A stretch of 64,000 nt of DNA from Firmicutes bacterium UBA5486 (GTDB lineage: Bacteria; Bacillota; UBA4882; UBA10575): contig DIPO01000059.1 of the NCBI GenBank assembly GCA_002427045.1, positions 46,438 through 110,437 on the forward strand, read 5' to 3'. Shown in pieces: positions 1 through 10,190 of the stretch (its first letter is position 1; every line of letters starts with the position of its first letter). The notes below the pieces were generated by a model. It made no database searches. It was not told the origin of the DNA and saw only the letters and a program-made list of their open reading frames with translations. The position numbers and the translations under genes are program-made.

Positions 1-195
1 TTTAATTGGTTGTTCATGCTGGTATCCTAATTAACACGAAGTGATTTACTCAAGACCAGATGAATCAACTAGGGCTATTTTCCAGGTAGAAATCATCTTG
101 GCGTGATAATTGAGGGAATTGTTAATTATCAATTGCACATATTACACCTTTTACCAAGGCCAAGCTAAATCAATTTTTAAAACTGAATGTCAAAT
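1..195. other. Non-coding leader region with a dispersed repeat
   Basis: No convincing gene lies here. Positions 11–83 match 28552–28627 (see the repeat entry). A short inverted motif (TTAATTATCAATT-like) lies near 120–135. The rest is AT-rich and shows nothing I can identify. Confidence 0.5.
11..83. repeat. Dispersed ~75-bp intergenic repeat, copy 1
   Basis: It shares the blocks GTTCATGYTGGT, CACGAAGTGATTTA and ACCAGATGAATCAA, in the same order and with nearly the same spacing, with 28552–28627. Both copies are intergenic. Function is unknown. Confidence 0.6.
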
Positions 196-225
196 AAAGC
201 CGGAGTGGAATACTCTGGCTTTTTA
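196..225 (+). terminator. Rho-independent terminator-like hairpin
   Basis: The stem AAAGCCGGAGT / ACTCTGGCTTT has a five-base loop and is followed by a short T run. It would end a transcript entering from left of the window. Confidence 0.55.
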
Positions 226-319
226 CGTGTTGTTTATCTTTTTTTAATATATTATAGAGAGGTTTCTATAGCCAGGTGGTTAATAATAACAGAGACTGTG
301 TGTATTTGGAGGTTTAATG

Positions 320-805
320 ATGAAAAAGTTAATAGTTGGGGTGATGGGGGGAGGAGAAGGTGCTCCTCCTGAAGTCTGCGAAATGGCGTATAAACTTGGT
401 GGATTAATTGCTAAAGAGGGCTGGGTTTTATTAAATGGCGGCCGTGGGGTGGGCGTAATGGAAGCATCAGCCCGGGGAGCAAAAGAACAAGGTGGACTAA
501 CCGTAGGCATATTACCGGATCGTAATACGGAACTGGCTTCCCCTTTCATCGATATCCCGGTTTTAACAGGAATGGGAGATGGCAGAAATTTCATCAATAT
601 CCTTAGTAGCGACATAGTGGTAGCTTTACCGGGACGCTCTGGGACAATCTCTGAGATCGCATTGGCTTTAAAGAATGGAAAGAATGTGATATTACTCAAT
701 TTTTCTCTCGGAAATCTATTCATTGAATATCAAAAAGCCGGAATCATGATCTTAGTATCTAAACCCGAGGAGGTAATTGAGGAGATAAAAAAGCTTTTTT
801 TCTGA
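320..805 (+). CDS. LOG-family Rossmann nucleotide-binding protein (TIGR00725-like)
   Basis: This is a small cytoplasmic protein of about 161 residues with the fold of the lysine-decarboxylase-like (LOG) family. The first strand is followed by a glycine-rich loop (VGVMGGGEG). The GGRGVGVMEA motif and the PGRSGTISEIALA segment match the two conserved motifs of that superfamily (the second is usually PGGxGTxxE; here it is PGRSGT). LOG-type members hydrolyse nucleotide monophosphates to release a base, but TIGR00725-type members are uncharacterised. Two ATGs lie at 317 and 320. The GGAGG at 308–312 is better spaced for 320. A strong bidirectional terminator follows. Confidence 0.8.
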   Translation: MKKLIVGVMGGGEGAPPEVCEMAYKLGGLIAKEGWVLLNGGRGVGVMEASARGAKEQGGLTVGILPDRNTELASPFIDIPVLTGMGDGRNFINILSSDIVVALPGRSGTISEIALALKNGKNVILLNFSLGNLFIEYQKAGIMILVSKPEEVIEEIKKLFF

Positions 806-811
806 ACTTCT

Positions 812-847
812 AAAAAACGCCCTCTTAAAAAGAAGGGCGTTTTTCTT
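812..847. terminator. Bidirectional terminator between convergent genes
   Basis: The stem AAAAACGCCCTCTT / AGAAGGGCGTTTTT has a four-base loop and A/T runs on both sides. It serves the gene at 320–805 on + and the gene at 848–1750 on −. Confidence 0.85.
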
Positions 848-1750
848 TTAGAGTAGGGGCAAGACTTTGTTTTTGACATCAGCTTCTGTTTTAATGGTTC
901 CAACCTCACGGTGTAGTTCCCATTGCTCTTGGTAACTGGTGGTTTCTCCAGGAGATAAGGTAACCAAGGAACCAAGGGATTCTAATTCTAGAAACAGGTT
1001 GTTAGTATATAATTCCACATTAACGCCGTAATCGGGATAAGCAGCTTCAGAATTGAAATTAAACTTCTTAATAAAGAGGTAACCATTATTAGCATAAGCT
1101 GCCCAGCCCTCAGGAACCGATAGCCCAAATTTAAAAGGTTTTTCTAGGGTTGGATCCTGGTTGAGGAGTATAAAACGGGAACCCCAAGTGACACGGGGAT
1201 CATTCATATCAGTATAAGGCCATAAAGCTAGTACACGGTTAGGTAGAAGCCCTTCCTGATCAGCAAGGCGAAACTGAGGGACGATTGCCATTCCGCCAAC
1301 ATTCATAACACTTAAAGCCCAAGGGGCAAAAGTAACAGGCCAATTACTATGATTGGTTAGCTGATGTTCTACAATTAGACTGTTAGTGCCAGGTTTAAGG
1401 GTTAAAAGGAGCCTTTTTTCGATTCCGGTATTGGGTTCTTCCGGTTGGCTTAAACTGCATCCATCAGGAAGAACCTTAATTTCTATCGGGAAATTATCCG
1501 GATGATAACAGCGTTTACGGGTCTCGGGGCTATGCCAGAGACGGTGCCCGCCATAGATTCTCCACTTATCTCCGCCAGTCAGACCTAATTGTTCAGGTAT
1601 TTCAGCGAAGAAATTAGGTTCATTAATAAAACCGCAACGGATTAGGCGGGGGCCAACATCAGTAGTGGCAATGACTTCAATCATTCCGTCGCTAATCCGG
1701 AAACAATTAGGCCATCCGCCGTAAGTTACTTTTTGGACTGTTACCGTCAT
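848..1750 (-). CDS. DUF4380-type, aldose-epimerase-like protein
   Basis: The protein is 300 residues with no signal peptide. The N-terminal half carries GGWPNCFRI, TTDVGPRLI and WRIYGGHRLWHSPE, the pattern I associate with DUF4380 proteins of the galactose-mutarotase-like beta-sandwich superfamily. The later half is beta-rich with many aromatic residues, as in carbohydrate-binding folds. A role in sugar binding or epimerisation is inferred, not shown. Its ATG overlaps the stop of the upstream UPF0182 gene (TAATG), and GGAGGA lies just upstream, so the two genes are co-transcribed and probably translationally coupled. Confidence 0.7.
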   Translation of the reverse strand: MTVTVQKVTYGGWPNCFRISDGMIEVIATTDVGPRLIRCGFINEPNFFAEIPEQLGLTGGDKWRIYGGHRLWHSPETRKRCYHPDNFPIEIKVLPDGCSLSQPEEPNTGIEKRLLLTLKPGTNSLIVEHQLTNHSNWPVTFAPWALSVMNVGGMAIVPQFRLADQEGLLPNRVLALWPYTDMNDPRVTWGSRFILLNQDPTLEKPFKFGLSVPEGWAAYANNGYLFIKKFNFNSEAAYPDYGVNVELYTNNLFLELESLGSLVTLSPGETTSYQEQWELHREVGTIKTEADVKNKVLPLL

Positions 1751-4407
1751 TAGTTCTCCTCCAAACTATCTTTTAGTTGTTCAATTAAATCCTGCGCTTC
1801 ATGTAGTTTATTATCAATTTCCATCAGTGCTTCCAGTACTTCAGGATCAATGCTTTTGCTCTCTTGAAGCTCAGCTTTATCAGTTACCGGGCTGGGAGGT
1901 TCAACAGCAGGTAAAGGTGGAGAAATATCCATTTTAAGCTGGGCAAAAGCTTCTTTGACACTATCTCCAATCACCACTTGGTCTTTATACACCATTACTA
2001 TTTTCTTTAATTCCGGGATCTCTCCCTGTTCAGATACGATATAAAAAGGTTCAGCATAAAGAATGGTATTTTCTAGTGGGATCACCATCAGATTCCCCCG
2101 GATTAGCCGTGACTGGTTTTGGTTCCAGAGGGAGATCATCTCAGAGATTTGTGGATTCTGTCCAATTCTCGCTTCTACTTGCATTGGCCCGTAGGTATTT
2201 GTACCTTTAGGAAGGTGATAGAGGATTAATTGACCGTAATTAGGTTGGCCACAACGGGCTACTAACCAAGCGATCATATTCTGTTTTCCATAGGGAGTGA
2301 AGGTTTGCATTAATAGGAATTCTTCCTCTTCTTCTCCCGGAAGGAGTAGGGTAACATAGGATGGTTTTACTACTTCTTCACTACTATCATAAATTTGAGT
2401 AGGGAGATGCCAATAATCTTCTTTTTCATAAAATGCTTTAGGATCAGTCATATGATAATTTAAGAGTATATCTTGTTGCATCGAGAAGAGAAACTCTGGA
2501 TACCGGATATGTTTCTTAAGAGTTTCAGGCATGATGGAGAAAGGTTTAAATAATCCGGGAAAAACTTTCTCCCAGGTTTTGATGAGCGGATCCTTTTCAT
2601 CGATAATATAAAAATCTACTGTGCCATGGTAAGCATCGACTACGACTTTAACAGAGTTTCGGATGTAATTAAATCCATTTTGATGTTTTCTGGAGTAAGG
2701 AAAATACTGAGAACTGGTATAGGCATCAATCATCCAAAACAATCTTCCATCAGCCACTACTAAATAAGGATCTGAATCAAGACTAAGGAAAGGTGCTAAT
2801 TTAGTAACCCGCTCCTTAATATTCCGGTGCAACAGTATTCTACTTTTTTCTTGAATATATCCGGAGAGGATTAGATTACTCTCGCGTAGTTTGGCAGCAA
2901 AAAGTAGTCTGATGAGTGGCCGCCGCAGAGAGATTCCGTCCCGTCCTTGATAGGTAGTTGTTATGCTTTTCCCAGTACCTAAGGGGTAATCAAACTCTTT
3001 TTCTTTAGTTCTAACAATGATATAATCTTTTTTTCCTTCACCAAAGTAGATCTCAGGACGGGTTAATTTAAGCTCTGGAAAATCTGGATTAACCACCGGC
3101 GGAAGATCTTTAATGAGAAAGAGAGGTTGACCTCCTTTGTTTGCTTTACTAATTTCATTTACAGCCAGGCCATAACCATGCGTATAGGTAAGATGGCTGT
3201 TGAGCCAATTGTATCTTCCGATTTGTTCAGGATCGAGTTCGCGAGCGGCGATCATTACTTGTTTTTCTCCGGTAGCTGTAGAATAGCGGTCAATATCAAG
3301 ATCCTTAAATGTATAATAGGAACGGATTGATTGCAACTGATTGTAAGCAGGAAGTAATGGGCGCCAATCCCAAATTCGGAGGTTTTCCAGAGATGGATGA
3401 TTATCTTCTACAAGTTTCAAATCGGCGTTTTCATCTATATCATAAGCTTCTTCTTTAATCTGGTTAAGGCCAAATCCCAGCCGGGTAAATTGAATATGGT
3501 AATTAAGAAACTTTTCCTCTACAATGAACTGGTTAGGTTTGACCAATAAGGAATCAACGACAGGGGGAAGAACAGCTCCAAATAGAATGGAAGTTACCAG
3601 CCATAAACCAATACCGGTTAGAAGCAGCCGATAAGGACGCTTATTAAAGAGCGACCAGATAAAAAGGATTCCTGCCACTATGGCCATTACAGTTAAAAGG
3701 TTGCAACCAAGAATTTTAATATGCTTAGCAGTAAAATTCACCCCTGTCAACAAGGAGTGCTCTTGGTAAAGTAAGCCGTATTTACTTAGGTTATGATCCC
3801 AGGCTTTAACAAGAAAAAACAAAGTCCCGAGTAGAGTAAGGTGGATGCGGGCTCGGGGCCAGAATTGGCCTTTATTATCCTTGGCCCAGTAAGCCTGAGC
3901 TAAAAGATAAAAAAGAGTTGTACTTAAAAGAGAAAGAATTATTAAGCCAAGGAAGGAAAGGGCTAACTTTTGATATAATGGATAAGAAAACAAGTAAAAC
4001 CCTAAATCTTTGTTGAAAATTGGATCAAACTCTCCATAGCTGGTTTTATGTAAAAACTGCTGGACTATACTCCAATCCAAAGAAAGGCCCGGCAATAAGA
4101 AGAAGGTTAATCCCAAGGCTGATAAGACGGATAACAACGAGTGTTTGCTTGAGTTAAAACCATCTCCGGTTGAAAGTTCAGAAAAAGCTTTTCTTGTGTG
4201 CCGGAGATTAAAGAAGAGGAAAACAAAAAAGAAAATTCCTAGAGTAAGGTAGAAAAAAATCTTTGTCAGTAAGGGGATCCAGAATACTGAGGTTTGGCCG
4301 AGGTTTCTATACCATAACCAGTCCAGAGCCTGATTGGAAAAGAAAAATAATAAAGCAATCCCCACCAGGAGCAAGAGGATGATCGAAAGAAAAACCTTTT
4401 TTTTCAA
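1750..4407 (-). CDS. UPF0182 family integral membrane protein
   Basis: This large protein (885 residues) fits the UPF0182 (COG1615) family in length and layout. It has about seven hydrophobic segments in the first ~290 residues, a long extracytoplasmic part with conserved stretches (RYNWLNSHLTYTHGYG, NQPNY-type motifs), and an acidic, Pro-rich and then helical C-terminus (last ~60 residues). The function of the family is unknown. The start is ATG with GGAGGTGAGC upstream. It is the first gene of a two-gene operon with the DUF4380-type gene. Confidence 0.9.
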   Translation of the reverse strand: MKKKVFLSIILLLLVGIALLFFFSNQALDWLWYRNLGQTSVFWIPLLTKIFFYLTLGIFFFVFLFFNLRHTRKAFSELSTGDGFNSSKHSLLSVLSALGLTFFLLPGLSLDWSIVQQFLHKTSYGEFDPIFNKDLGFYLFSYPLYQKLALSFLGLIILSLLSTTLFYLLAQAYWAKDNKGQFWPRARIHLTLLGTLFFLVKAWDHNLSKYGLLYQEHSLLTGVNFTAKHIKILGCNLLTVMAIVAGILFIWSLFNKRPYRLLLTGIGLWLVTSILFGAVLPPVVDSLLVKPNQFIVEEKFLNYHIQFTRLGFGLNQIKEEAYDIDENADLKLVEDNHPSLENLRIWDWRPLLPAYNQLQSIRSYYTFKDLDIDRYSTATGEKQVMIAARELDPEQIGRYNWLNSHLTYTHGYGLAVNEISKANKGGQPLFLIKDLPPVVNPDFPELKLTRPEIYFGEGKKDYIIVRTKEKEFDYPLGTGKSITTTYQGRDGISLRRPLIRLLFAAKLRESNLILSGYIQEKSRILLHRNIKERVTKLAPFLSLDSDPYLVVADGRLFWMIDAYTSSQYFPYSRKHQNGFNYIRNSVKVVVDAYHGTVDFYIIDEKDPLIKTWEKVFPGLFKPFSIMPETLKKHIRYPEFLFSMQQDILLNYHMTDPKAFYEKEDYWHLPTQIYDSSEEVVKPSYVTLLLPGEEEEEFLLMQTFTPYGKQNMIAWLVARCGQPNYGQLILYHLPKGTNTYGPMQVEARIGQNPQISEMISLWNQNQSRLIRGNLMVIPLENTILYAEPFYIVSEQGEIPELKKIVMVYKDQVVIGDSVKEAFAQLKMDISPPLPAVEPPSPVTDKAELQESKSIDPEVLEALMEIDNKLHEAQDLIEQLKDSLEEN

Positions 4408-4859
4408 GGTAGCTCACCTCCATTTGGTGAATTATTCTTTCTGGCAGAGTTAAAATCCTTCTAAAAGAATATTTAACCTTATTTAAAGAGGTATTTACTT
4501 CAATTTGTCAAAAACATGAAACAAATACCTTGTTCAGAACAGTAAAGCTTTTAACTGGTTTTCACTTGAGGGAATAGATAATGCATTTCGTAGCTTATTG
4601 CTGAATAACAGCCTATGTAATTATGTGATTCCTTAACTTGGGAAAATATTGTATACACTCCAGAATTCGTTGACTCCGCCAAAAAACAACGGAAGGAAAG
4701 TAGTAGATGTTACAGAATATATGGCTTTATGTAAAATAATCATTTAAGATGAGCTTGGGAAGCCATGTTGAGGTCGTTAGTTTAAAATGTTGATAATATG
4801 AATAATATCATTTATTTTTTAATTTTTTGGCATCATGATTTTTATGGAGGTGTATAGCC
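4408..4859. other. Intergenic region between divergent UPF0182 gene and lon
   Basis: This 450-bp AT-rich stretch must hold promoters for two divergent units. I see no CIRCE-type inverted repeat (TTAGCACTC) upstream of lon. A TTGACT at 4670 has no convincing −10. No small gene or RNA is recognisable. Confidence 0.4.
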
Positions 4860-7244
4860 GTGGCGGCGGCAGCTGCAATTAATTGGAGAAAGTTTATCGG
4901 AAATGAGAATCAGATGGATTTACCGCTTCTTCCTTTAAGGGGCGTTATCGTTTTTCCTTATGTTATTATCCATCTTGACGTGGGAAGAGAGAAATCTGTT
5001 AGTGCCTTAGAAGAAGCGATGGTTAATGATAGAATGATTGTTCTTGCTACTCAACATCAGGCCAAGACAAATGAACCTGATCCCCATGATATTTATCGGA
5101 CGGGAACTTTAGCCGAGATCAAACAATTATTAAAACTCCCTGATGGTACGATCCGTGTTTTGGTGGAAGGCATCAGCCGGGTAAAGGTTAAGGATTTTCT
5201 CCAGACTGACCCGCATTACCGGGTTAAGGTGGAAAAGATTGAAGAAGCTCAGGAGAAAAGCGCTGAACTTGAGGCTTTAATGAGGACTACTCTTTACCAG
5301 TTTGAACAGTATATTAAGAGCAGTAAAAAGATTCAACCCGATGTGTTAATAGCGGTCTCCAGTGTTGAGGAACCCGGGAGACTGGCTGATATTATCGCTT
5401 CCCATCTTAATCTGAAAGTAGAAGATAAACAGATGCTTCTCGAAGCGATTGCTCCTGAAGAACGCTTGGAGAAACTCTGTTCTATCCTTTTAAAAGAGTT
5501 GGAGATTATACAGATGGAACGGAAGATTCAACTTCGAGTCAGGAGGCAAATGGAGGAAACGCAGAAGGAATATTACCTGAAAGAACAGATGAAGGCTATT
5601 CAAAAAGAATTAGGTGAAAAAGATGAAAGAATAGCTGAAATTGAAGAACTCCGTGGGCGCCTTAATGAACAGGAGTTTCCGGAGGAAGTAAGAGAGAAAG
5701 CCTTAAAAGAGATCAGCCGGCTGGAAAAGATGCCACCGATGGTAGCAGAGGCTGCAGTAATCCGGAATTATCTGGATTGGCTGCTCTCATTGCCATGGAG
5801 TATTTATACGGATGATGATTTGGATTTAGATTCTGCTGAGCAGATTCTAAATGAAGATCATTATGGCCTGGATAAAGTGAAAGAAAGAATTCTAGAATTT
5901 CTAGCTGTACGTAAATTAACTAAAGAAATAAAAGGGCCGATTCTATGTTTGGTAGGCCCTCCCGGAGTGGGGAAAACCTCGCTTGCTCGTTCTATTGCCC
6001 GGGCGATGAACCGGAAATTTATCCGTTTCTCACTGGGAGGGGTAAGGGATGAAGCGGAAATTAGAGGGCACCGTCGTACTTATGTAGGGGCGATGCCCGG
6101 CAAGATTATCCAATTAATGAAACAGGTTGGCGCAAAAAACCCCGTTTTTCTTCTGGATGAGATTGATAAGATGAGTACAGATTTTCGGGGTGATCCTTCC
6201 TCCGCTTTACTGGAGGTTTTAGATCCTGAACAGAATAATTCCTTTGGTGACCATTATCTTGAAGTCCCTTTTGATCTTTCTAAGGTGTTTTTTATTACTA
6301 CTGCCAATACCATGTATAATATTCCCCGTCCGCTACTTGATCGGATGGAGGTGATCCAGATTGCCGGATATACTGATGAGGAGAAAGTAGAGATTGCTAG
6401 AGCTCACCTGCTTCCTAAGCAGATCAAACAGCATGGTTTAAGTGAGAAGGATCTGCTCTTGAATGATACAGTCCTGGCGGAAATAATCAGATCATATACG
6501 CGGGAATCAGGAGTTAGGAACTTTGAGCGGGAACTAGCAGCGATTTGTCGAAAGATTGCCCGAAAACTGGTGAGTGGATCTTCCCAGACGATTAGATTAA
6601 CCAAACAGAATCTCCATAAATTCCTTGGGATTCCTAAGTATCGATACGGAATGAAGGAAGAGGATGACCGGGTAGGGGTGGCTACCGGATTGGCCTGGAC
6701 CGAGGTAGGAGGGGAAATTCTAAATGTTGAGGTGGCAGTAGTCAAAGGGAAAGGGAAATTATTGCTTACAGGAAAACTGGGAGAAGTGATGAAAGAGTCT
6801 GCCCAGGCAGCGGTAAGCTATATACGTTCGCGGGCCTCTGTGTTAGATGTTCCTGAGGATTTTCATGAAAAATATGATTTGCATATCCATGTTCCAGAAG
6901 GGGCGATCCCTAAAGATGGCCCTTCGGCTGGGATTACAATAGCTACGGCACTAGTCTCAGCTTTATCTGGTGTTCCGGTTCAGAGCGATGTGGCGATGAC
7001 TGGTGAAATTACCCTGAGAGGCAGGGTATTACCAATTGGTGGCTTAAAAGAAAAAGCACTGGCTGCTCACCGGGCAGGTATTAAGAAAGTGCTAATTCCA
7101 GCCGAAAACCAGAAAGATATGGAGGAGATCCCGGCAAATGTAGCCAAGGAACTTCAGTTCGTATTGGTGGGAGAGATGGATACTGTGCTCAAAGAGGCTC
7201 TGGTAGGTAGTAGTATTTCACTTTCAAAAGAATTTGCCGGATAA
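4860..7244 (+). CDS. lon: ATP-dependent protease Lon
   Basis: Lon is a cytoplasmic hexameric AAA+ serine protease that removes damaged and regulatory proteins. The 794-residue length is normal. An N-terminal LON domain ([15 protein letters not shown]) is followed by a coiled region, then Walker A GPPGVGKT near residue 367, Walker [10 protein letters not shown], and the C-terminal protease domain with the Ser/Lys dyad (Ser689 in PKDGPSAG, Lys732 in GGLKEKALA). It starts at GTG with GGAGGTG seven bases upstream; the first residues are an Ala run (MAAAAAI). mutS2 follows 32 bp downstream and is probably co-transcribed. Confidence 0.97.
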   Translation: MAAAAAINWRKFIGNENQMDLPLLPLRGVIVFPYVIIHLDVGREKSVSALEEAMVNDRMIVLATQHQAKTNEPDPHDIYRTGTLAEIKQLLKLPDGTIRVLVEGISRVKVKDFLQTDPHYRVKVEKIEEAQEKSAELEALMRTTLYQFEQYIKSSKKIQPDVLIAVSSVEEPGRLADIIASHLNLKVEDKQMLLEAIAPEERLEKLCSILLKELEIIQMERKIQLRVRRQMEETQKEYYLKEQMKAIQKELGEKDERIAEIEELRGRLNEQEFPEEVREKALKEISRLEKMPPMVAEAAVIRNYLDWLLSLPWSIYTDDDLDLDSAEQILNEDHYGLDKVKERILEFLAVRKLTKEIKGPILCLVGPPGVGKTSLARSIARAMNRKFIRFSLGGVRDEAEIRGHRRTYVGAMPGKIIQLMKQVGAKNPVFLLDEIDKMSTDFRGDPSSALLEVLDPEQNNSFGDHYLEVPFDLSKVFFITTANTMYNIPRPLLDRMEVIQIAGYTDEEKVEIARAHLLPKQIKQHGLSEKDLLLNDTVLAEIIRSYTRESGVRNFERELAAICRKIARKLVSGSSQTIRLTKQNLHKFLGIPKYRYGMKEEDDRVGVATGLAWTEVGGEILNVEVAVVKGKGKLLLTGKLGEVMKESAQAAVSYIRSRASVLDVPEDFHEKYDLHIHVPEGAIPKDGPSAGITIATALVSALSGVPVQSDVAMTGEITLRGRVLPIGGLKEKALAAHRAGIKKVLIPAENQKDMEEIPANVAKELQFVLVGEMDTVLKEALVGSSISLSKEFAG

Positions 7245-7276
7245 GATTTTAAAACAGGCCCAAGGAGGCGATCCTG

Positions 7277-9628
7277 TTGAATGATAAGACTTTCCGGGTA
7301 CTAGAATTTAAAAAAATTCTTACCCGGTTGTCTTCTTATGCGAGTAGTGAACTAGGGAAAAAGCTTGCTCTTGCCCTTAAACCCTCTACTAATCAGGAAG
7401 AGATTAAAAACTGGCAGGCTCAGACGACTGAAGCTAAAGATTTATGGCAGAATTCCCAAAGGGTTCCATTAGGGGGAATCTCTGATATTAGTCAAGCTCT
7501 GAGTAGAGCTGGGATTGGTAGTATTTTAACTCCAGAGGAGCTATTGTTAGTAGGTGAAACCTTAAGGGCTTGCCGATTAATGAATAAATTTTTTACTGGA
7601 GAGCGAGAAGAAACCTTTCCGGTTCTTTCTTCATTAGCTACTAAGCTGCAAGTTTTCCCACAGGTTGAAGAGGAGATTGAAAAAGCCATAGAACCCGAGG
7701 GTGTAGTAGGGGATAATGCTAGCCCTAAATTATCCAGTCTCCGGAAGCAGATTAGAACCCTGCAGAATCGGAGTAAAGATAAATTAGAATCGATTATTCA
7801 TGGATCTAATGCTAATAAATATCTCCAGGAAACATTGGTTACGCTCAGAAATGGCCGTTATGTAATTCCAGTAAAACAAGAATATAAAACGATTTACCCT
7901 GGAATCATTCATGATCAATCAGCTAGTGGAGCAACTTTATTTATTGAACCTATGGCTGTTGTAGAGATTAATAACCAGTTACGACAGGTAGAAGCAGAAG
8001 AGGAAAAAGAGGTAGCCAGAATTTTAGCTTTGCTTAGTGCTCTAGTAGGGGAAGTGGCTACTCCTGCTCGGGCTAATCTAAAAATTCTTGCCCAGTTAGA
8101 CTTGGCATTTGCCAAAGCCCGCTACAGTATAGAAATCAGGGGAACTGAGCCAATTATTAATGATCAAGGCTACATACGCCTGATTGCTGCGCGGCACCCC
8201 TTGCTTGAAGGAAAGGTAGTCCCTATTGATCTGGAGTTAGGTAGAGATTTTTACACTATGGTTATTACCGGGCCGAATACAGGGGGGAAAACTGTAAGCC
8301 TCAAGACTGCCGGTTTATTAAATTTGATGGGCCAGTCTGGTTTGCATTTGCCGACAAGATCCGGTTCGGAAATCGGGATTTTTACCGGAATTTACTGTGA
8401 TATTGGGGATGAACAGAGTATTGAACAGAATCTCAGTACCTTCTCATCTCATATGACTAATATTATCTCAATTTTAGAAGCTGCCCAGGATGACAAAAGC
8501 CTGGTTCTCCTGGATGAATTAGGGGCGGGTACAGACCCTGCCGAAGGAGCTACCCTAGCTACTGCTCTATTGGAAGAACTTCATGGACGGAAAGTGCGAA
8601 CGATAGCAACTACTCATTATGGTGATCTGAAACTCTTTGCCTATAATACACCTGGGGTTCAGAATGCGTCGGTTGAATTTGATCCGGTTACTTTACGTCC
8701 TACCTATCGCTTGCTAATGGGCTTGCCCGGACGGAGCAATGCACTGGCTATTGCTTCTCGTTTAGGGCTTGATCAGTCAATAATTGAGAATGCCCGAAAA
8801 ATGCTTGCTCCTGGGGAAAAAAGGGTAGAGGATTTAATCGGTGAGATTATGAAAGAACGAAACCTATTAGAACAAGAGCGGAGGGATGCCTCTTCTCTTC
8901 GTATTCGCTTACAAACAGAGGAACAGGAGCTAAATACAGAACTTACTAGACTCAAAACTGAACGTGATACCTTATTAAAAAAAGCCCGGGAAGAAGCCCG
9001 TAATATGGTAAAAGAAACCAGACGGGAGATGGAGAATCTACTTAAACGTCTACGTGAAGCCTCACCAACCGAACAGAATAAACTGGCCAATGCTGCTCGT
9101 GAAGGGTTAGAAGTTAGATTGGTTGAATTAGAAGAAATAACAGAAGCACCAAGCATAGAATACCAGGGTGAATTAGCTGTAGATATGCGGGTTTTGGTGG
9201 CCTCCTTAAAGCAGGAAGGATTGATTCTTGATTTAAATCAGGATTCTGCCTTGGTTCAGGTCGGCCCTCTCCGGGTCTGGGTGGAACAAGACCAATTATC
9301 ACCGGTAGCTTCGCCTAAAGAAAAGCAGCGGGAGGAAGCCGGGACAAAGTATGCTAATCTTGGTAGGGATAAAGCCCAGAGGATCTCTCCGGAATTGGAT
9401 TTAAGGGGTCTGACAGTGGAGGAGGCTTTACACATAACAGATAAATATTTAGATGAAGCCTTGTTAGTTGGTTTACCTTGGGTCCGCCTGATCCATGGAA
9501 AGGGAACCGGCGCTTTAAGATCAGCGATTAATGATTTTGTAAAGAAACATCCGGGAGTCCGCAACTATCGGTGGGGCGAATTCGGAGAAGGTGGGATGGG
9601 TGTTACGGTGGTGGAATTAGAACGTTAG
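7277..9628 (+). CDS. mutS2: Endonuclease MutS2
   Basis: MutS2 is a MutS-family ATPase that lacks the mismatch-recognition domains; in Firmicutes it has been linked to suppression of recombination and to ribosome rescue. The 783-residue length is typical. Visible elements are the MutS core with an LSTFSSHM segment, Walker A GPNTGGKT (332–339), Walker B LVLLDELGAGTDP, a long Glu/Arg-rich coiled coil (about 520–610), and a C-terminal Smr domain beginning at LDLRGLTVEEA with the HGKGTGAL motif. The start is TTG with AAGGAGG eight bases upstream. No ATG gives a better N-terminus. Confidence 0.96.
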   Translation: MNDKTFRVLEFKKILTRLSSYASSELGKKLALALKPSTNQEEIKNWQAQTTEAKDLWQNSQRVPLGGISDISQALSRAGIGSILTPEELLLVGETLRACRLMNKFFTGEREETFPVLSSLATKLQVFPQVEEEIEKAIEPEGVVGDNASPKLSSLRKQIRTLQNRSKDKLESIIHGSNANKYLQETLVTLRNGRYVIPVKQEYKTIYPGIIHDQSASGATLFIEPMAVVEINNQLRQVEAEEEKEVARILALLSALVGEVATPARANLKILAQLDLAFAKARYSIEIRGTEPIINDQGYIRLIAARHPLLEGKVVPIDLELGRDFYTMVITGPNTGGKTVSLKTAGLLNLMGQSGLHLPTRSGSEIGIFTGIYCDIGDEQSIEQNLSTFSSHMTNIISILEAAQDDKSLVLLDELGAGTDPAEGATLATALLEELHGRKVRTIATTHYGDLKLFAYNTPGVQNASVEFDPVTLRPTYRLLMGLPGRSNALAIASRLGLDQSIIENARKMLAPGEKRVEDLIGEIMKERNLLEQERRDASSLRIRLQTEEQELNTELTRLKTERDTLLKKAREEARNMVKETRREMENLLKRLREASPTEQNKLANAAREGLEVRLVELEEITEAPSIEYQGELAVDMRVLVASLKQEGLILDLNQDSALVQVGPLRVWVEQDQLSPVASPKEKQREEAGTKYANLGRDKAQRISPELDLRGLTVEEALHITDKYLDEALLVGLPWVRLIHGKGTGALRSAINDFVKKHPGVRNYRWGEFGEGGMGVTVVELER

Positions 9629-9718
9629 GAAGTAATCTTGTATAAAAGGAGTGCGAAATAGTTCTCCATCACTTGCCTTGTCACTAGGTTATACCTGGTA
9701 AAAAAAGATTCATACTGT

Positions 9719-9753
9719 GGCTACCTGTTGACTAAATTGGGTAGCCTTTTTTT
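9719..9753 (+). terminator. Terminator after lon–mutS2
   Basis: The stem GGCTACC / GGTAGCC has a 14-base loop and is followed by seven T. It separates the lon–mutS2 unit from the tRNA promoter. Confidence 0.75.
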
Positions 9754-9763
9754 AAATTAATCC

Positions 9764-9793
9764 TTGACATACCCTAATAATCTATGGTAATAT
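9764..9793 (+). promoter_or_regulatory. Housekeeping promoter of the tRNA cluster
   Basis: A −35 TTGACA (9764–9769) and a −10 TAATAT (9788–9793) are separated by 18 bp, with tRNA-Gly starting 20 bp after the −10. The match to the vegetative sigma consensus is nearly perfect. Confidence 0.85.
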
Positions 9794-9813
9794 AAATTTT
9801 GCAAGAGCCAAGA

Positions 9814-9888
9814 GCGGAAATAGCTCAGCGGTAGAGCATCGCCTTGCCAAGGCGAGGGTCGCGGGTTCAAATCCCGTTTTCCGCTCCA
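9814..9888 (+). tRNA. tRNA-Gly(GCC)
   Basis: This is a full cloverleaf of 75 nt with an acceptor GCGGAAA/TTTCCGC, D-arm GCTC..GAGC, anticodon stem CGCCTTGCCAAGGCG with anticodon GCC, T-arm GCGGGTTCAAATCCCGT and encoded CCA. Confidence 0.95.
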
Positions 9889-9897
9889 ATTTTATTT

Positions 9898-9971
9898 GGC
9901 GGCATAGCCAAGCGGTAAGGCAGAGGTCTGCAAAACCTTTATCCCCAGTTCAAATCTGGGTGCCGCCTCCA
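9898..9971 (+). tRNA. tRNA-Cys(GCA)
   Basis: This is a 74-nt cloverleaf with acceptor GGCGGCA/TGCCGCC, anticodon loop CTGCAAA (GCA), T-arm CCCAGTTCAAATCTGGG and encoded CCA. It lies 9 bp after tRNA-Gly. Confidence 0.95.
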
Positions 9972-9983
9972 AAGCAAACAAAT

Positions 9984-10071
9984 GGGAGAGTGGCGGAATC
10001 GGCAGACGCTACGGACTTAAAATCCGTTGTCCCAAAAGGACGTGGGGGTTCAATTCCCCCCTTTCCCACCA
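9984..10071 (+). tRNA. tRNA-Leu(TAA)
   Basis: This class II tRNA of 88 nt has acceptor GGGAGAG/CTTTCCC, anticodon stem ACGGA..TCCGT with anticodon TAA, a long variable arm (GTCCCAAAAGGAC) and encoded CCA. It is the last gene of the three-tRNA transcript. Confidence 0.95.
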
Positions 10072-10087
10072 TATAAAACAATTTTTG

Positions 10088-10116
10088 AGTCTCAGTTACT
10101 ATCTGAGACTTTTTTG
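10088..10116 (+). terminator. Terminator after the tRNA cluster
   Basis: The perfect stem AGTCTCAG / CTGAGACT has a seven-base loop and is followed by T6. Confidence 0.9.
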
Positions 10117-10164
10117 TTATGTAATACACTCAACTTTTTAATAGGGTGATGCCTCTTTAGGTAC

Positions 10165-10190
10165 ACCCAAATATAAAGTTGGGTTTTTAT
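10165..10190 (+). terminator. Second, weaker hairpin with T run
   Basis: The stem ACCCAA / TTGGGT has an eight-base loop and is followed by T5. It may be a back-up terminator for the tRNA transcript or a leader hairpin for uxaB. The remaining ~190 bp to uxaB is AT-rich and must contain the uxaB promoter, which I could not define. Confidence 0.4.

Noticed and set aside
317..372. Short frame at 187–372 on + before the LOG-like gene
   Set aside because: It overlaps the real gene in another frame and begins in a terminator hairpin.
4408..4859. Heat-shock operator (CIRCE) or riboswitch upstream of lon
   Set aside because: I found no TTAGCACTC/GAGTGCTAA pair and no conserved riboswitch core.
8773..9156. 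127-residue open frame on − inside mutS2
   Set aside because: It is antisense to the MutS2 coiled coil, Ser/Arg-rich as expected of a shadow frame, and has no ribosome site.
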